Origin: Micromonospora avicenniae
GTDB taxonomy: Bacteria > Actinomycetota > Actinomycetes > Mycobacteriales > Micromonosporaceae
Direction of reading: 5' to 3'
Assembly: GCF_900156065.1 (NCBI RefSeq)
Contig: NZ_FTNF01000015.1
Location: 1 to 64,000 of the forward strand
DNA: 64,000 bases
Shown: one piece after another, positions 1 through 8,417 of the stretch
Layout: each line of letters opens with the position of its first letter
How positions within the stretch are numbered: the first letter of the stretch is position 1
Position numbers and translations under genes: made by a program
The notes under the pieces: generated by a model
Seen by the model: the letters and a program-made list of their open reading frames with translations, nothing else
Databases searched by the model: none
What the model was told of the DNA's origin: nothing

Positions 1-201
1 CCCGGCGGATGCACCACCGGGCGGGCTGCTACCTCGGCCGTCAGGGGGTGTTCAACGCCGGCGACCCGGCCACGATTCCGGCCCGAGGATGCCACCGGTC
101 ACACCCCAGAACCGCCCAGGCCACCCAACGGGGCGAATCCGGCCATCCCGCCCCGGGCACGAACCGGACACCACGCGCCATTCACCCCAGGCGCGCCTGA
201 T

Positions 202-276
202 GATCGACTCGACCTCCATGAAGTCGGGGCATCCACGCGACCCGGACACCCCGACATCAAGGAACCCGAGTCGATC
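202..276. repeat. Dispersed palindromic element, copy 1
   Basis: Nested inverted repeats are visible. The outer arms GATCGACTCG (202-211) and CGAGTCGATC (267-276) are perfect complements. The inner arms GTCGGGG (223-229) and CCCCGAC (249-255) enclose a 19-nt spacer. Related copies lie at 615, 7371 and 56592, all intergenic. The family resembles a REP-type or small MITE-like element; mobility is not shown. Confidence 0.75.
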
Positions 277-614
277 AAGCCGATCGGGGCTACCACCAAG
301 CCCCAAACCCGGGGCGATCAACCCACCAGAGGCCACTTACGCGGCCTCAACCCGGCTCGATGAACCACCCAGGCAACCCACCCGACCCCAACCCGAGTCG
401 ATCAACCACCCAGGCGGCCGACCCAGCCCCCGAGTCGATCAGCCCTCCGCGCCCGACACCACCCTCTGCACCATCCGAGCCGATCAACCAGGCAAAGAGG
501 CCGGCAGCGAAACCGGACCGACCAGGAAGCAAGCGGCCAACCACTCACCCGCACCCGGTGGCCGCCTACGAACCGGACACCACGCCCAGCCACCACCCCC
601 ACACCCGGCCCACG

Positions 615-690
615 GTCAACTCGACATCCATGAAGTCGCGGCATCCACGCGACCCGGACACCCCGACATACACGGACCCCGAGCCGATCA
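615..690. repeat. Dispersed palindromic element, copy 2
   Basis: Same architecture as the copy at 202-276 with the same 19-nt inner spacer. One inner arm carries a substitution (GTCGCGG at 635-641 against CCCCGAC at 661-667) and the outer arms are degraded (GTCAACTCG and GAGCCGATC). With its left flank it belongs to a roughly 125-bp duplication of 161-286. Confidence 0.7.
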
Positions 691-695
691 ACCGT

Positions 696-749
696 CCCGG
701 ACCACCATCCTCCCGGACCACCATCCCGGACCACCATCCCGGACCACCG
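696..749. repeat. Short tandem repeat, about four 13-bp units
   Basis: The unit CCCGGACCACCAT recurs about four times with small gaps. It lies immediately to the right of the second palindromic element copy. No coding role is apparent. Confidence 0.65.
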
Positions 750-854
750 ACACGGCTCGGGCCCGAGTCGATCAGTCACCCCAGGGACCACCGCCCCGGC
801 CCTGAGCCGAGTCCGATCAACCGCCCGGGGCCACCGCCGTTCCCCATGCAGGCG

Positions 855-891
855 CTGGCGCCCGCCGGAGGGAATCCGACGGGCGCCAGCC
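855..891 (-). terminator. Intrinsic terminator-like hairpin
   Basis: An 11-bp perfect stem (855-865 with 881-891, left arm GCTGGCGCCCG) encloses a 15-nt loop. It sits 37 nt beyond the stop of the LPVTG surface protein gene. No U-tract follows, as is usual in high-GC actinobacteria. Confidence 0.6.
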
Positions 892-927
892 TCAGTCATG
901 TCCGGGCGTTGCCCGGACCGTCACTCC

Positions 928-1575
928 TCAGTGCGACCCCATGAAGTGCTGACGGCGGCGCCACGCGAAGGTCAGGAGCAGCAGCACCGCACCCGCACCG
1001 ACCAGGCCACCACCGACCTTCATCGGGGTGCCCAGGCTGTCGCCCGTGACGGGGAGCGGCGGCGGCTGGCGCTGGTCCAGCACCCGCAGCTCCGTGGTAG
1101 CGCTGCGGCCGGTCACACGGCCGGTGGCGGTGATCGTCAGCAGACCCGTCACCGACGGCTTGAACTTCCGGGTGAACTCGCCCCTGCTGTTCGCGAAGAT
1201 GTCAGCCGGGGTGTTCGGCGCGAAGGCCACCGGCGCCATGGCGACTGTGCTGCCGTCGCCGCGTCGGGCCGGTGCCTGGTTCGCGGCGGGTGCCGCGATC
1301 GGAGTCACGGTGACGGTGAAGTCCACCCACTCGCGCGATTCACCCTGGCGGGCACCGCTGAAACCGCGGCCGGTGAGCACAACCGTCTGGCCGAGGAAGA
1401 TCTCCGGATCGTTGACGGTCAGCGCGGGCTGGGGTGTGTACGCAGGTGGTGGCTGCGGTGGGTCGGTGGTGACGCCTGGCGCCGGCGGCTGCGGCTGTGC
1501 CGCCCCCGCTGCCGTCGGCACGGCCACCACGGCCAGACCGACCGTGAGCGCCATGATGATGCGGGATAGCCGCAT
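928..1575 (-). CDS. Sortase-anchored cell-surface protein (LPVTG)
   Basis: 215 aa, predicted to be exported and covalently attached to the wall by a sortase. Residues 1-24 form a signal peptide ending near AGA. A Pro-rich linker (27-50) and a beta-rich, Ig-like middle follow. The C-terminus has a complete sorting signal: LPVTG at 174-178, a hydrophobic helix at about 188-205, then RRR. The start was set at 1575 because AGGAGG lies at the right distance upstream. An earlier ATG at 1599 would place that ribosome site inside the gene. It follows the DUF4012 gene by 13 nt, so the two are probably co-transcribed. The surface ligand is unknown. Confidence 0.85.
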   Translation of the reverse strand: MRLSRIIMALTVGLAVVAVPTAAGAAQPQPPAPGVTTDPPQPPPAYTPQPALTVNDPEIFLGQTVVLTGRGFSGARQGESREWVDFTVTVTPIAAPAANQAPARRGDGSTVAMAPVAFAPNTPADIFANSRGEFTRKFKPSVTGLLTITATGRVTGRSATTELRVLDQRQPPPLPVTGDSLGTPMKVGGGLVGAGAVLLLLTFAWRRRQHFMGSH

Positions 1576-1588
1576 GGTTGGTTCCCTC

Positions 1589-3376
1589 CTACTGGTCACA
1601 GCTTGGTGCGGTATCTACTTGGGTGGTCCATGGGGTGGCCGTGGGCGTTAACCACAGCTCGGCCTCGCCGCTGCTGGTCTTCTTCCCGGTCAGGACGGTG
1701 AGCTCCAAGGTCCGGCTGGCGCCGGGCCGGACGTCCACGCTCGCCGTCGCGACCTGGCGGCGGCGTTCGGTGCCGACGCCGACCGGCGTCTCGGTTCCGT
1801 CGAGCCGGGCGTCGAGCACCGCCCCACCCGTCGGTGTGAAAACTGAGACCAGCGTGCGAACGGTGTACGGGTCACCCGCCATGCCGAGGCCGAGAACCGA
1901 CTCGCTGAGACCGGTCTTCGGTGCCGTCGACTGGAGCGTCACCCGTAGCCGGAGCTCGCGGCGCCCGTCGGGCCGGCATTCGCCGACCGTCAGGGTTGCC
2001 GCCGGCCGCAGGTAGTAGCCGAGCTTCGCGCCGCTGCCGTCGTTGAGGAACACGCCGACCGTCGGCACGGTGTCCTGTTCCGGAAGGGCCCCGGCCAGCC
2101 GGCTGTCGCCGAACTGCCGTTGCTCCTCCGGTCGGGCACTCCAGAACAATATCCGGCGTTCGGTGACAGCACGGTCGAATACGGACAACAACACACTCGG
2201 GTCTACATTCTTCGTAAAGAAGGCGTCAAAGACCGCAGCCGCCGCAGCGGAGAAGAAGGAATCCTGCTTCTCGGGTTCGAGGCGCTGGTACGTCTCGTTG
2301 AGCAGCGTCCGCACCACCGTGTCGGACGCCAGCGGCACCCCACCCGGCACCATCACCGGCCCGGTCGCCTTCAGCAGGTACGACAGCACCACCGGGTCCA
2401 CGGCCAGCACACCGTCGACCTTCGTGTCGGTTTTACGGCGGAACATGTCGACGTAGAGCGCGGCGGCGGTCGGGAAGTGCGGCGTGAGGTTCACGTCGGC
2501 GGGATACATGCCCGGCAGGTCGGCCCAGAGCGCGCGGACCTCCTTCGGCACGCGCAGCGGCGGGTTGAACAAGCCCAGCGACGCGCTGCTGCCCTGCCGT
2601 CCCATCTGGACCCGGCCGTCCTTCGCCTCGATCAGGGCGTACGCGCCGAACATCCCCCCGGTGGCGCGCAACTCGGCGAGGTTCTGCGACACCAGCAGGT
2701 AACGTCGCGGGCCGTCGGCCCCGAGCAGCGTAGGCAGCAGGCGAGAACCCTGGTCGGCCGCCGCGGTCATCGCGGCCAGGCGATCGATCTCCCCGCGCAG
2801 GTCGGTGAGGGCCTGGCGGACCTGACTGACCAGGCCGTCATCCGAGACTGCGGCCAGCTCCCGGCGGTTCTGCTGGATGGTCCGGTTGACCTCGGCGAGG
2901 CCGGCGGAGACGGTACGCAGCTGACCGACGTCGAGCCGCCCCTCAGCCGGCACCAGCTTGGCGAGGTCGACGCGGAGCAGGGCCGGGAAGGCGCGCCGGG
3001 CCAGGTCGTCGACGGTCACCGCGATCTGCCGGACCGCCCCGAGGTCGTCCCCGGCGAGCGGCGTATGCCGGCCGAGGGCCCATCCCGGATCGTCGGTGGC
3101 GGACCGGGCGGCTCCGGACTGCTCCTGGAGAGCGGCCAGCGTGCGCCGGGCACGGTCGATGTCACCAGCCACGACCTGAGCGCTGAGTTCCCGGGCCAGC
3201 CCGGCGGCGTTGAGCAGGTGGGCGCGCGCCTGCCAACCTCGGAAGCCGACCCAGCCGCCGGTCAGCAGCAGCAGCGAGCCGACGACCAGCCCGGCGAGCA
3301 GTGCCCGGCGCAGGCGAGCCCGCCTGCGCCGCCGGGACCGGCTGCGCCGTCGCCGCGGCCGTTCGCTCTCCGTCAC
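1589..3376 (-). CDS. DUF4012 domain membrane protein
   Basis: 595 aa. A very basic cytoplasmic N-terminus (Arg-rich, residues 8-24) precedes a single transmembrane helix at about 25-46. The rest, predicted outside, carries the DUF4012 region; I recognise the family by its overall pattern, and its biochemical role is unknown. Family members often occur in polysaccharide loci, which fits the glycosyltransferase and BY-kinase nearby. The GTG at 3376 was chosen because GAGGAG precedes it by about 7 nt; an upstream ATG at 3412 lacks this. It is likely in an operon with the LPVTG protein downstream. Confidence 0.75.
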   Translation of the reverse strand: MTESERPRRRRSRSRRRRRARLRRALLAGLVVGSLLLLTGGWVGFRGWQARAHLLNAAGLARELSAQVVAGDIDRARRTLAALQEQSGAARSATDDPGWALGRHTPLAGDDLGAVRQIAVTVDDLARRAFPALLRVDLAKLVPAEGRLDVGQLRTVSAGLAEVNRTIQQNRRELAAVSDDGLVSQVRQALTDLRGEIDRLAAMTAAADQGSRLLPTLLGADGPRRYLLVSQNLAELRATGGMFGAYALIEAKDGRVQMGRQGSSASLGLFNPPLRVPKEVRALWADLPGMYPADVNLTPHFPTAAALYVDMFRRKTDTKVDGVLAVDPVVLSYLLKATGPVMVPGGVPLASDTVVRTLLNETYQRLEPEKQDSFFSAAAAAVFDAFFTKNVDPSVLLSVFDRAVTERRILFWSARPEEQRQFGDSRLAGALPEQDTVPTVGVFLNDGSGAKLGYYLRPAATLTVGECRPDGRRELRLRVTLQSTAPKTGLSESVLGLGMAGDPYTVRTLVSVFTPTGGAVLDARLDGTETPVGVGTERRRQVATASVDVRPGASRTLELTVLTGKKTSSGEAELWLTPTATPWTTQVDTAPSCDQ

Positions 3377-3497
3377 GCCACACTCCTCGCTGGAATCGGA
3401 CAGAAGGTCCAATACTTCGCTGTTCTTAACAGCTATCGTGCGAGGAACGTGACGTTATTGGGGATCTTCGCCGCTATGCGAGGTTCGTTCGGGTGAT

Positions 3498-4715
3498 TCA
3501 GGCCGGTACGCGGGTTCGGGCCACCTCGCGCAGCAGCCCCTCCATCCGGTCCACGCCGGCCGGCAACGACATCTCTCGCAGGTACGCCTCTCGCCCCCGC
3601 CGGCCCATGTCGGAGCGGGCGGCCGGCGGAATGGTCGCGGCCAGCCAGAAGCGGTCGGCGAGGCTGGCCCAGTCCTCGGGCGGGCAGGAGAGCCCGGCTC
3701 GCGCCCGCTCCACCAGGTCCGCGGTGTCACCACCCGCGGAGACGAGCACGGGCGCGGCGCAGGAGAGCGCGGCCTGCAGCTTGCCGGGCACGCTGCCCCG
3801 CAGCTCGGGCAGATCGCGCAGCATCACCAGCTGGTAGTCCGCGGCGGCGTAGAGATCCGACATGTCCAGCGGCGAACGCCGCTCGACGAACCGGACGTTC
3901 TCGGCGCGCAGCTCGGCGGCGAGCCCCCGCACCCGCCGCTCGTCTGCGCCGGAGCCGACCAGAACCAGGTCGGTGGTGCTGTCCAGCGCCGCCGCCGCTC
4001 GTACCGCCGTCTCCAGGCCCTGCCGGGCGCCGATGGTCCCGGCGTGCATCACGACGCACCGCCCGTCGCGGCGCACCAGTCGCCTGGCCTCCGCGCTCGG
4101 CTGTGCCGGGTGGAAGATCCGCTCGTCGGTCCAGTTGAGCAGCACCGAGACCCGCTCCGGGTCGGCGCCCGCCGCGATCACGAGATCCCGCATCGACGGC
4201 GCGGCCACGGCGATCCGGTCCGCGGCACGGAAGGCCCGAGTCATCGCCGAGACGACCCGGGCCGTCCACCTTCCGTCGCCGGGCGGGGCGTCCTCGGGCA
4301 GCACGTCCTGCACGTGCAGCACGGTGGGCACCCGCCCGATCAGCCGGGGCACGCTGGCGGCCGCGAAGCTGGTGGCGGGGAGTTGGAACACGTAGAGCAC
4401 GTCGATGCCGGCGAGGAAACGTCGGGCCACCAGCGCGGCGCTGCCGGCGAAGGAGAGATAGCTCGCCAGCCGGGCGCGGGTGGAGGCCTCGCCGTCGGCG
4501 ACGTATCGAGGGACGCGGCGTACCGACAGCCGGTCGTTGTGGGTCTCGTGCCGCCACCGCTGCCGCCAGCCCGGGTACGCCTGCCCACCCGGATAGTCGG
4601 GGAAGCCGGTCAGGACGCGAACCTCGTGCCCCCGCGCCGCCAACTCCTCCGCCAGGCTGCCGGGGATGAAGGCCGGCTCCGGCGGAAAGTGGTACGACAG
4701 GATCCCGACCTTCAT
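3498..4715 (-). CDS. Glycosyltransferase family 4 (WbuB/WcaI-like)
   Basis: 405 aa, GT-B fold retaining glycosyltransferase. The N-terminal motif YHFPPEP with a following GSL is typical of WbuB/WcaI-type GT4 enzymes. The nucleotide-sugar half contains HAGTIGARQGLE (about 245-256), the GSGADE loop, and the late PGKLQAALSCAAPVL segment. No signal peptide or transmembrane helix is seen, so it probably acts at the inner membrane face on a lipid-linked oligosaccharide. Context (DUF4012 protein, Wzz/BY-kinase, LMW phosphatase) suggests exopolysaccharide or wall-polysaccharide assembly. Donor and acceptor cannot be told from sequence. It is divergent from the phosphatase gene. Confidence 0.85.
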   Translation of the reverse strand: MKVGILSYHFPPEPAFIPGSLAEELAARGHEVRVLTGFPDYPGGQAYPGWRQRWRHETHNDRLSVRRVPRYVADGEASTRARLASYLSFAGSAALVARRFLAGIDVLYVFQLPATSFAAASVPRLIGRVPTVLHVQDVLPEDAPPGDGRWTARVVSAMTRAFRAADRIAVAAPSMRDLVIAAGADPERVSVLLNWTDERIFHPAQPSAEARRLVRRDGRCVVMHAGTIGARQGLETAVRAAAALDSTTDLVLVGSGADERRVRGLAAELRAENVRFVERRSPLDMSDLYAAADYQLVMLRDLPELRGSVPGKLQAALSCAAPVLVSAGGDTADLVERARAGLSCPPEDWASLADRFWLAATIPPAARSDMGRRGREAYLREMSLPAGVDRMEGLLREVARTRVPA

Positions 4716-4880
4716 CGCATCGTCACCGCCGTCCGGTTCGCCGCCGTCGGCGCGGCAGCACGGCCGGTGGCCGAGGGACGCGCGTACGATTCGGGCAACC
4801 CCTCAGCGTCCGGCCGCGACCGCCGGCGCGCCCCCGTCGTGGCGGTGCCGCCCGCGACGGTACCGACGAGAGGGGTTCTG

Positions 4881-5435
4881 ATGACCGACCGGGTGCTGTT
4901 CGTCTGCCACGCCAACCTGTGCCGGTCTCCCATGGCCGAGTACCTGGCCCGCAAGGCGCTGGCCGGGCGGCCGGTGACGGTGCAGAGCGTCGGCACCGAC
5001 GCGGTGGAGGGCCTGCCGATGCACCCGTACGCCGCGGACATCGCTGCGGAGACCGGTGCCGACCCGACGGACTTCCGTAGCCATCGGCTCCGTGCCGAGC
5101 ACCTGGCGGGCGCAACGCTCGTGCTCACGGCTACCCGGCGCCAGCGCTCAGTCTGCACGGCGCTGGCGCCATCGGTGCTGCACCGGACGTTCACGCTGCG
5201 CCAGTTCGGCCGGCTGGCCGCCGCAGCGGAGCCGCCCGAGGACCAGGCCGGCGACCCCCTGCGCGCCGCCGTCGAGGCCGCCGCCCTGGCCCGGGGGCGG
5301 CTGCAACCCGCCGCCCCCGGCACCGACGACCTCCGGGACCCGATCGGCGGCACCGCCGCAGACTTCCGCCGCTGCGCCGAGGAGATCGAACGGTCGCTAC
5401 GTCCCCTCGCCGCGCTCATCGTGGCAGCCGGGTGA
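4881..5435 (+). CDS. Low-molecular-weight protein tyrosine phosphatase
   Basis: 184 aa. The catalytic P-loop C9-X5-R15 (CHANLCRS) is at the N-terminus as in the LMW-PTP family, and a DP pair (in DDLRDP, about residue 150) is positioned as the general acid. These enzymes usually dephosphorylate the Tyr cluster of a partner BY-kinase. The neighbouring gene on the opposite strand encodes such a kinase, and the two 3' ends overlap by 20 bp. The longer frame upstream is antisense to the glycosyltransferase, so the ATG at 4881 was used. A somewhat long loop between about 118 and 145 is unusual for the family. Confidence 0.85.
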   Translation: MTDRVLFVCHANLCRSPMAEYLARKALAGRPVTVQSVGTDAVEGLPMHPYAADIAAETGADPTDFRSHRLRAEHLAGATLVLTATRRQRSVCTALAPSVLHRTFTLRQFGRLAAAAEPPEDQAGDPLRAAVEAAALARGRLQPAAPGTDDLRDPIGGTAADFRRCAEEIERSLRPLAALIVAAG

Positions 5436-6876
5436 GTTCCTGTGTGCGGTCGCTGACACCGTTCGCCGCGCCGCTCTCGCCGTGCCGGGCGGTGGCGACC
5501 CGGTCCGCGGGCACCTCGGGAGTCTCCGTCGCGGCGACCACCCGGTAGGCCTCGTACTGGTACGCCTCGGCCTTGGGCATCTTGGCCATGTTGAGTACGC
5601 AACCGAGCAACCGCACCGAGACCGCGTGCAGCGACCGCGCCGCGGCGGCCACCTGGGTCCGCGACGTGCGGCCCTGCTGGCTGACCACCAGCGCACCGTC
5701 GGCCTGGACCGCCACCACGACGCCGTCGGTCACGGCGAGCAGCGGCGCGGTGTCGATGATGACGATGTCCGCGGATTCCCGCAGGGCGAGCAGCAGGTCC
5801 GCCATCGCCTTCGAGCCGAGCAGTTCGCTCGGGTTCGGTGGCGCGGAGCCGCTGGGCAGCACCAGCAGCGACTTGTCGCCCCAGCGCTGGACCACGTCGC
5901 CGACCTGGACGTCTCCGACCAGCACGTCGGTGAGCCCGACGCCGGCGTCGATGCCCAGGTACTCGTCCACCTTCGGCCGGCGCAGGTCGGCGTCGACGAG
6001 CAGGACACGCCAGCCCGCCTCGGCCAGCGCGATGGCCAGGTTGCAGGAAAGGGTGGTCTTCCCCTCCCCCTGCAACGCGCTCGTGACCGCGATGACCCGG
6101 GCCGGCTCGTGCACGTCGACGAAGCGCAGGTTCGTACGCAGCTTGCGGATCGCCTCGGCGCGGGACGAGTTCGCCGCCTCGCCGACGATCAGCGGCGCGG
6201 ACTTGGCGCCGCCCTCGTACGGGATCTCGCCGAGCAGTGGGCTGCCGGTCGCCCGCTGGAGGCCGGCCGCGTCGCGCAGTCGCACGTCCGCCACGCCGCG
6301 CAGGATGGCCAGGCCGATGCCGAGCACCAGGCCGATGATCCCGCCGAGCGTCATGTTGCGCACCGGCTGGGGCGACACCGGGCTGGAGCTGACCCGGGGA
6401 CCGCTCACCACCTCGATCTTGATGGGGGCCTTGCCCTCCGGCGGGGTCTCGACCTTCTGCACGAGTTCGACGAACTTCGCCGAGAGCGTCTCGGTCACCC
6501 GCAGCGCGCGGGTCTGGTCGGTGTCCGTCACCGACGCCCGCAGCAGGACCGTGCCCGCCTCGGTGGAGGTGGTGACCCGCCGCTGCACCTCCTCGGCGGT
6601 GAGGCCGACGGGGTTCTCGGCAACCACGCTCTGCGCGAGCCGGTCGCTGGTCAGCAGGTCGGCGTACGACTTGACGCGCTGCTGAAGGAAGAGGCCACCC
6701 TGGTAGGCGTCCGCGACCCCCTGGTTCGGGGTGGTGACGAAGAAGGTGACCGAGGCTTCGTACCGGGGCTGGGCCCGGACTGTGAGGAACGCACTGACGC
6801 CCAGGGCCACCATCACCGTGACCAGCGCGACCCACCAGTGCCGACGCACGTGGCGCAGTTGGCGGAGCAGGTCCAT
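5416..6876 (-). CDS. Wzz-type polysaccharide co-polymerase / BY-kinase
   Basis: 486 aa, a fused chain-length determinant and bacterial tyrosine kinase. Residues 1-190 are Wzz-like with transmembrane helices at about 15-33 and 176-193 flanking an external domain. The kinase domain has Walker A at 266-275 (GEGKTT), Walker A' VLLVDADLRRP at 291-301 and Walker B IVIIDTAP at 371-378. Tyr439, Tyr441 and Tyr444 form a short C-terminal Tyr cluster. The ATG at 6876 has GGAGG 8 nt upstream. It probably controls polymer length or export, with the convergent LMW-PTP reversing its autophosphorylation. Confidence 0.88.
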   Translation of the reverse strand: MDLLRQLRHVRRHWWVALVTVMVALGVSAFLTVRAQPRYEASVTFFVTTPNQGVADAYQGGLFLQQRVKSYADLLTSDRLAQSVVAENPVGLTAEEVQRRVTTSTEAGTVLLRASVTDTDQTRALRVTETLSAKFVELVQKVETPPEGKAPIKIEVVSGPRVSSSPVSPQPVRNMTLGGIIGLVLGIGLAILRGVADVRLRDAAGLQRATGSPLLGEIPYEGGAKSAPLIVGEAANSSRAEAIRKLRTNLRFVDVHEPARVIAVTSALQGEGKTTLSCNLAIALAEAGWRVLLVDADLRRPKVDEYLGIDAGVGLTDVLVGDVQVGDVVQRWGDKSLLVLPSGSAPPNPSELLGSKAMADLLLALRESADIVIIDTAPLLAVTDGVVVAVQADGALVVSQQGRTSRTQVAAAARSLHAVSVRLLGCVLNMAKMPKAEAYQYEAYRVVAATETPEVPADRVATARHGESGAANGVSDRTQELTRLPR

Positions 6877-6955
6877 CAGGTGCGCCTCCGTACCGGACCG
6901 GTAACGCCAAAGAACTTCACGAAAACCCCCAAGGTCGTCTTCAACTCGTGAAACC

Positions 6956-6984
6956 ATTAAACCGGCCCATGCGGCTTATGTCCG
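6956..6984 (-). promoter_or_regulatory. Candidate promoter for the BY-kinase gene
   Basis: On the minus strand CGGACA (6979-6984) and TTTAAT (6956-6961) are separated by 17 nt in an unusually AT-rich patch. The implied start near 6948 gives a leader of about 70 nt before the ATG at 6876. Confidence 0.35.
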
Positions 6985-7122
6985 GAGTTGCGGGTTTTTG
7001 GCAAACGCGTGTGCCCGAATTACCAACCCGGGAAAGACCCGTTCGGCATCGGGCGGGCCGGTGGGAAAAGTGGACGAGTCGCCCGACGCGCTCACCCGGT
7101 GAGGAACTCCTGCGTACGCCGA

Positions 7123-7153
7123 CGCCGCCGACACGTGCAGCATGTCGGCGGCG
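7123..7153. other. Inverted repeat, 11-bp stem
   Basis: CGCCGCCGACA (7123-7133) pairs perfectly with TGTCGGCGGCG (7143-7153) around a 9-nt loop. It is about 340 nt from the nearest gene end, so a terminator role is uncertain. Confidence 0.5.
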
Positions 7154-7370
7154 AAGCGGGTGCGGAAAGGACGAGACGCCGGAACGGCCTCACGGCGCCG
7201 GATCTCGGCGCGGCGGCGACGGGTCGTCAGAATTGTGGTTCACCGCGGGTCGACCGGTGTTCAGGCGGGACGTTCTCCCGCCGCCCGGACCGGGTCACCG
7301 GGCCGCCGGCGGTCGGCGACGACGGCGATCGCGGGAGGCCGTGGAAACGGCCCCTCGGCCCGGCCACCGG

Positions 7371-7442
7371 TCGAGATCAACTCGCCTTCCACGGAGTCGG
7401 GGCGTTCAGGCGATCGGACACCCCGACTTCGCTGAACTCCGG
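7371..7442. repeat. Dispersed palindromic element, copy 3
   Basis: Inner arms GTCGGGG (7395-7401) and CCCCGAC (7420-7426) enclose an 18-nt spacer. The left boundary GAGATCAACTCGCCTT is almost the same as in the copy at 56592. Intergenic. Confidence 0.7.
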
Positions 7443-7492
7443 AGCAGGGCCCGGCGAGGACGGCGCGTCCCGATCGGCCCGGGTCGTACGGG

Positions 7493-7690
7493 TCAGCGCC
7501 GCTCCTCGACCCCGTGTTCGTCGTCGGTCTCCTCGTAGAGCGCCTCGGCGGCCGGCTCGGTGAGGTCGTCGCCCGGCACCGCCACCTGCTCGACGCGGTC
7601 CTGCTCGTCGGCCCGCCCGCGCGGCGGCGGCTCAGGGGCGGTGGGGTCGCCGGCGAAGCCGTACTCGTTGGGCTCGTCGTGCCTGCTCAT
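7493..7690 (-). CDS. Small acidic hypothetical protein
   Basis: 65 aa, Glu/Asp-rich and probably disordered, with no domain recognised. It is kept because its ATG overlaps the stop of the upstream membrane-protein gene (ATGA) and GGGAGG stands upstream at proper spacing. It is the last gene of a three-gene overlapping set (8378 down to 7493). No signal peptide or transmembrane segment. Confidence 0.6.
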   Translation of the reverse strand: MSRHDEPNEYGFAGDPTAPEPPPRGRADEQDRVEQVAVPGDDLTEPAAEALYEETDDEHGVEERR

Positions 7691-8019
7691 CTGGTCACCC
7701 TCCCGGATTCTCCCGCTTCGCCTCTACCGCCAACGGTAGGTGGTGATCGTCTGTCCCGCAGCGGGGCTGACGATTGTCGACGTGGCCACGGGCTGGCATT
7801 GCTCAGTGAGGCCCAGACCAGCTGGCGCAGCAGGATGATGAAGACGGCGACGGCCAGAGCGTCCCAGCTGCGGCCGCTGGCGAGCCGTAGCACCCCGGCG
7901 GCGGTCAGCAGGTCGAGCAGCACCCGCACGGCCGGCAACGGCCGGCCGCTACCGACCAGCACGGCGGCCCCGGAGAGCAGCGCGAGCCCGGTGACCACGG
8001 CGACCAGCAGCGACGTCAT
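7687..8019 (-). CDS. Small membrane protein, unknown function
   Basis: 110 aa. Two or three hydrophobic helices (about 3-24, 33-47 and 53-70) precede a basic, probably disordered tail (75-110). Its ATG overlaps the stop of the DUF1622 gene and its own stop overlaps the next start, so translation is coupled on both sides. Its size and association suggest a small accessory membrane subunit, but nothing shows a function. Confidence 0.65.
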   Translation of the reverse strand: MTSLLVAVVTGLALLSGAAVLVGSGRPLPAVRVLLDLLTAAGVLRLASGRSWDALAVAVFIILLRQLVWASLSNASPWPRRQSSAPLRDRRSPPTVGGRGEAGESGRVTR

Positions 8020-8378
8020 CGGTTCCGCTCCTCGTCGCCCACCTGCCGCTGCTCGGTGCGGATCTCCCGGCCGAGGAAGTAGTTGAGCGCGGTACGAATG
8101 GTGGCGATCGCGGCCAACTGCCCGATCTGGTCGAACGTCGGCGACACCGCCGTACGCAGAATGTCCGCCGCGAGCTGGAACTCCAGCCCGAGCGTGAGGA
8201 AACGACCGAGGCTGAGCCGGATCGGGGTGAACACGGCGGCGGTGCGGTGCCGCAGTCCCTCGACCACGAACCGCACCGCCGCGAGAACTGCCCCGACGAA
8301 AATGACCAGAGCGCCGGCCACCTCCACCACGGCGACCAGCACCTGGTCTGCGTGGCGCAGGAACCCCTCCACCTCCAT
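8016..8378 (-). CDS. DUF1622 family membrane protein
   Basis: 120 aa with three predicted membrane segments (about 11-38, 55-70 and 88-104). The segment pattern, including LSLGRFLTLGLEFQLAADI, matches the DUF1622 family of uncharacterised integral membrane proteins. It is first in a three-gene overlapping cluster and is followed by ATGA coupling to the next gene. It lies 39 nt beyond the GDT1-like transporter gene on the same strand and may share its transcript and riboswitch. Confidence 0.75.
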   Translation of the reverse strand: MEVEGFLRHADQVLVAVVEVAGALVIFVGAVLAAVRFVVEGLRHRTAAVFTPIRLSLGRFLTLGLEFQLAADILRTAVSPTFDQIGQLAAIATIRTALNYFLGREIRTEQRQVGDEERNR

Positions 8379-8417
8379 CCCGGGCCGTTACCCGGCGGCG
8401 ACAGGGGTAGTCGACGG

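Larger units (their letters stand above)
1..854. other. Gene-less repeat-rich intergenic region
   Basis: No credible gene is seen on either strand. The open frames here are Pro/Arg-rich with no ribosome site or recognisable domain. The stretch holds two copies of a palindromic element (202-276 and 615-690), a roughly 125-bp imperfect duplication (161-286 against 570-694), four 13-bp tandem units (696-749), and about eight loose copies of a half-site resembling CGAGTCGATCA (for example near 267, 394, 432, 477, 681 and 764). It looks like a mosaic of decayed copies of one small element. Confidence 0.7.
6958..7492. other. Gene-less intergenic region
   Basis: No credible gene. It holds an AT-rich promoter-like patch (6950-7030), an 11-bp hairpin (7123-7153) and palindromic element copy 3 (7371-7442). 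Overlapping open frames on the plus strand are Arg-rich and have no ribosome site. Confidence 0.6.

Noticed and set aside
89..944. Two long plus-strand open frames and one minus-strand frame (402-899)
   Set aside because: They run through repeats, are very rich in Pro, Arg and Ser, have no ribosome site and no domain; typical of high-GC non-coding DNA.
6948..7563. Overlapping plus-strand open frames in the gene-less region
   Set aside because: Arg-rich, no ribosome site, cross the palindromic element and the end of a better-supported minus-strand gene.
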